A stretch of DNA of 9,619 nucleotides from an uncultured bacterium. Lineage in GTDB: Bacteria; Bacteroidota; Bacteroidia; Chitinophagales; CAIOSU01. The notes beneath the pieces are model-generated. The model saw only the letters and a list, made by a program, of their open reading frames with translations. It was not told the origin of the DNA and made no database searches. Made by a program: the position numbers and the translations under genes. Positions 6,948-9,619 of the stretch are shown in pieces; the first letter of the stretch is position 1, and the number at the start of each line of letters is the position of its first letter. Where the stretch lies: assembly GCA_903861055.1 (NCBI GenBank), contig CAIOSU010000479.1, positions 1-9,619 on the forward strand, read 5' to 3'.

Positions 6948-6964
6948 GACAACTTATCTTACTA

Positions 6965-8368
6965 TTGAGACCGCAACTGGCCCTATACCTGCTCATCATT
7001 GCCATCGCGGCTTCGCTATGGTTGCCCAACTTGTTTACCTACGGCATGTTTTTAGATGGGGTAATAAATGCCAATGTGGCTAAACAATACGCCAATGGCA
7101 TAGGCTCTTTTTTTAGTTTGCAAGAGTGCAATTGCCCCAATGGCGCTTACGTTGGGCATCCGCCTTTAGCGTTTGCCATGCAAGCCACTACGTTAAAAGC
7201 ATGTGGCAGTGCCTTTTATATGGATAAGGTGCACTCGCTGCTTTGCGCCGTAGCCCAACTGCTCCTTATTGGGGTACTATGGCTAAAAGCGGTTCCTCAA
7301 CATAAGTTAAAGAAACTGGTATGGCTACCTTGCCTGCTTTGGCTACTCTCCCCTATTATTAGTTGGGGCTATAGCAGCAATCTACTCGAAAACACCATGA
7401 GTATGTTTACCACCGCCACACTAATTGTCATGCTTGCGTTTATGCGCGGTGGCAAGCTGTTGTGGCTGTATGCAATAGTTGCGGCACTGCTTAGTTTCGC
7501 AGCATTATTGAGCAAGGGCCCTGTGGCAATGTTTGTATTGGCGGCACCAATAGTTTTTGTAGGAACTTATGAAGACTATAACCTCCGAAAGGCATTGTCA
7601 TTCATGGCCGTTTATTTAACCGCCCTAACCCTGCTTGCCCTGGCAATTTGGGTGCTACCTGAGGGCAACTCTTATATCAGAGCCTACTTTGAAGCGCAGC
7701 TAATACCTTCGTTAAACCCTTCTGATGCTTCAGTGATAGCTAGGTTGAGGATACTACCTTTCCTACTGAAGGCCTTGTTGCCCATTCTGGTAATCGTTAT
7801 TGCCGCATATGGCGCCACTAAAACCAAGTGGCTCAATAACATCAAAGTTGATTTGGGAAACAAAGCAGCCTACCGATTTTTAATATTGGGCCTATGCGCT
7901 ACGTTGCCTATCATGTTAAGCAATAAGCAAAGTGCTTTTTATGTAATACCTGCTATTCCGGTGTTCGCTATTGGCTTTGCGCTGATTATTGCCGAGGTGG
8001 TTTCAATTCTTATGGATAAGTACCGCGCTTCAATTTTGCACAAAGCAATTGGTTGGCTATCGTTAGTGGCTATTACGGGTATGGTTTCGGTATCGGTATG
8101 TAATTACGGCAGCATGCTCCGCGATGGGGACATGCTGACTGACGCGGAACAGATACATGATTTATTGCAAGGAGATAATGTAATAGCCGACCCATTGTAC
8201 CAGTTTGTGGATGAGTACCAGTTAAAGGCCTATTTAAACCGCCTATATAGCATCTCGGTACACAACGATATGCCCAATAAATGGTACCTCATTAAACCAG
8301 AAACAACCTTACCCGAAAAGGCGCGAATTATTTACAAAGGCAAAACGTTGAGCGTGTATACCCTTTAA
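6965..8368 (+). CDS. GT-C membrane glycosyltransferase, ArnT/PMT (GT83) type
   Basis: The 467-residue product has about ten or more membrane helices and the hallmarks of GT-C enzymes of the ArnT/PMT type. Helix 1 (about 4-22) is followed by a first periplasmic loop, YGMFLDGVINANVAKQYANG (26-45), whose Asp31 takes the place of the catalytic aspartate. A second loop segment is GHPPLAFAMQ (64-73), the HPPL motif typical of these proteins. A Lys-Gly-Pro loop (SKGPVAMF, near 181-188) is also typical. A soluble tail follows the last helix (about 375-467). Such enzymes transfer a sugar from a polyprenyl phosphate donor to lipid or protein on the outer face of the inner membrane; donor and acceptor are not readable here. 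The protein is shorter than ArnT itself (about 550 residues). The start is TTG at 6965. The frame is open upstream but has no ATG or GTG between there and the GH5 stop. It follows the GH5 gene by 68 bases, so the pair may be co-transcribed. Confidence 0.85.
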   Translation: MRPQLALYLLIIAIAASLWLPNLFTYGMFLDGVINANVAKQYANGIGSFFSLQECNCPNGAYVGHPPLAFAMQATTLKACGSAFYMDKVHSLLCAVAQLLLIGVLWLKAVPQHKLKKLVWLPCLLWLLSPIISWGYSSNLLENTMSMFTTATLIVMLAFMRGGKLLWLYAIVAALLSFAALLSKGPVAMFVLAAPIVFVGTYEDYNLRKALSFMAVYLTALTLLALAIWVLPEGNSYIRAYFEAQLIPSLNPSDASVIARLRILPFLLKALLPILVIVIAAYGATKTKWLNNIKVDLGNKAAYRFLILGLCATLPIMLSNKQSAFYVIPAIPVFAIGFALIIAEVVSILMDKYRASILHKAIGWLSLVAITGMVSVSVCNYGSMLRDGDMLTDAEQIHDLLQGDNVIADPLYQFVDEYQLKAYLNRLYSISVHNDMPNKWYLIKPETTLPEKARIIYKGKTLSVYTL

Positions 8369-8414
8369 CTATTCTGCATCTGCACCATCGGTGTAATCCT
8401 AAAAATCTGCTTAC

Positions 8415-9619
8415 CTAGGTTTTTTGTTTTTTCTTCTTCGCCGCGGGGAACAGTACGTTGTTCAATATCAAGCGGTAGCCTGGTGAGTTAGGGTGCAAGG
8501 CCAAATCGGTTTTCGGGTCGCCTACAAAGTGCTGGAAATCCTCTGGGTCGTGGCCGCCATAAAAAGTCCACATGCCATTGCCCAACTCCCCGTGTATGTA
8601 GCGCGTTTCGCTGGCCGATTTATTCTCGCCCATAATCAATACTTCAGGCTTCATTACTCCTTTTACAAACGAGGTAGTTTGGCCCATAAAACCTTTAATG
8701 GTGCGCGTATGGCATTGGGTAAGCATAGTAGGCACTGGGTCCCATTTGGCCGAAAAATCGAACAAAGTAAAATAATCCAAATCGTTGGGCACATTGCGGG
8801 TTTCGGTGGCATCAATATTTGAGTACTCGTATTGATATGGATTCTGTATCAAACTAAAATCGCGGAAGGCCAGCGATTTACTAAAATCGAGTTTCTGCTG
8901 CGCTTGCGGGTCGGCGGCGTCGCCATCGTACATGTAATCGCAAATATCTAAACCTTCTGCAGCAAGAGCAATATCATAAGTATCGGTAGCCGAGCACATG
9001 GCAAACAAAAAACCGCCACCTAACACAAAGTTTTTGATTTTAAGTGCAACGCCCAGCTTCAATTGCGACACTTTTTTGTAGCCAAACTTAGCGGCAGTGC
9101 TTTCTTGTAGGCGCACATCTTCTAGGTACCAAGGGGCATTTTGGTATCTCGACCAAAACTTACCGAATTGGCCCGTAAAATCTTCGTGGTGCAAGTGCAA
9201 CCAATCATACTTAGGCAAGTCCCCGTTCAATACCTCATCATCATATATCACATCGTAGGGTATCTCGGCATAAGTAAGGGCCATAGTAACGGCATCATCC
9301 CAAGGCAGCTTGTTTTTGGGTGAATAAACGGCAATTCTCGGAGTCTTTTCCAGCTTCACCACATCCATGTTCGCTTCGGGGTTGGCTATATCGGCCACTA
9401 TACGGTTGTATTGCGCATCGGCAATCATTTCATAGCTCACGCCTCTTATCAAACACTCACTTTCCATTTGCTTAAGGTGCGGAAAGGCAAAACTTCCACC
9501 GCGATAATTCAATAGCCAATCTACCTCTACCCCATTGCTCACCACCCAATAGGCTATGCCATATGCCTTTAAATGCTCCTTTTGTGCGCCATCCATCGGT
9601 ATAAATAAATATGCGGCAC
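8415..9619 (-). CDS. Bacteroidota conserved protein often labelled 'asparagine synthetase B'; 5' end outside window
   Basis: The frame runs from the window edge to a TAG at 8415. A Met at 9596 exists, but the seven codons upstream read AAYLFIP and lead straight into MDGAQKEHLKAYGIAYW. Relatives have this stretch right after a signal peptide, so the real start is off the window and the protein is probably exported. I recognise it as a Bacteroidota protein commonly named 'asparagine synthetase B'. The sequence does not support that name: it has no N-terminal catalytic Cys and no SGGxDS ATP loop. Counting from that Met, it shows PRIAVYSPKNKLPWDDAV (86-103), YDWLHLHHEDF (130-140), GGGFLFAMCSATD (193-205) with Cys201 at an elbow-like turn, ETRYIHGE (330-337), FYGGHDPEDF (345-354) and NSPGYRLILNNVLFP (370-384). 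These resemble a flavodoxin-like class-I amidotransferase or ThuA-type fold. The C-terminus is AAKKKKQKT. Function is unknown. It converges with the glycosyltransferase gene across 46 bases. Confidence 0.88.
   Translation of the reverse strand, partial: AAYLFIPMDGAQKEHLKAYGIAYWVVSNGVEVDWLLNYRGGSFAFPHLKQMESECLIRGVSYEMIADAQYNRIVADIANPEANMDVVKLEKTPRIAVYSPKNKLPWDDAVTMALTYAEIPYDVIYDDEVLNGDLPKYDWLHLHHEDFTGQFGKFWSRYQNAPWYLEDVRLQESTAAKFGYKKVSQLKLGVALKIKNFVLGGGFLFAMCSATDTYDIALAAEGLDICDYMYDGDAADPQAQQKLDFSKSLAFRDFSLIQNPYQYEYSNIDATETRNVPNDLDYFTLFDFSAKWDPVPTMLTQCHTRTIKGFMGQTTSFVKGVMKPEVLIMGENKSASETRYIHGELGNGMWTFYGGHDPEDFQHFVGDPKTDLALHPNSPGYRLILNNVLFPAAKKKKQKT

Noticed and set aside
6904..7083. ATG frame starting at 6904 as the beginning of the gene after GH5
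   Set aside because: It is in a different frame from the glycosyltransferase, ends at 7083 and lacks recognisable protein features.
8381..8395. Small hairpin TGCACC-ATC-GGTGTA between the convergent genes as a terminator
   Set aside because: The stem is only six pairs including one G-U on the plus strand, and no T-run follows on either strand.
1..9619. Defence island, CRISPR, phage or transposon content
   Set aside because: No repeat array, integrase, transposase, nuclease or toxin-antitoxin-like protein was seen; all large genes are transport, envelope or metabolic types.

Overview
The window looks like a piece of a Bacteroidota chromosome. The evidence is a lipoprotein whose +2 to +5 residues (KKDD) resemble the surface-export signal of that phylum, two TAnnTTTG elements (the Bacteroidota -7 box) just upstream of gene starts, the lack of clear Shine-Dalgarno sequences, and a protein at the right end of a kind I know mainly from Bacteroidota. 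No rRNA, tRNA, CRISPR array, insertion sequence or phage gene was seen.

Layout. Positions 1-5255 hold a run of minus-strand genes, read right to left: an MFS permease (3966-5255), an ATP-grasp ligase (2894-3790), a secreted CALA/LIP-type lipase (1476-2771), an unknown 125-residue exported or membrane-anchored protein (1026-1403), a possible 49-residue peptide (795-944), and the N-terminal half of a SulP anion transporter that runs off the left edge (1-798). Gaps of 72 to 175 bases between the main genes suggest several transcription units rather than one tight operon. The exception is the possible 49-residue frame, which overlaps the SulP start by four bases (ATGA). A 153-base divergent region (5256-5408) separates this block from two plus-strand genes: a GH5 endoglycoceramidase-like lipoprotein (5409-6896) and a GT-C (ArnT/PMT-type) membrane glycosyltransferase (6965-8368). 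A convergent minus-strand gene (8415 to the right edge) encodes a protein of the type often labelled 'asparagine synthetase B' in Bacteroidota, although it shows none of that enzyme's motifs. It is cut at its 5' end by the window edge.

Function. Most products act at the envelope: two transporters, a secreted lipase, a probably surface-exposed glycosidase, and a polytopic glycosyltransferase using a lipid-linked sugar donor. The GH5/GT pair could turn over or build a glycolipid or glycan, but that is inference. The window does not form an obvious defence, secretion or biosynthetic system. The least explained items are the small frame and hairpin at the SulP start, the unknown 125-residue protein, the palindrome before the TTG start of the MFS gene, and the true identity of the right-end protein.
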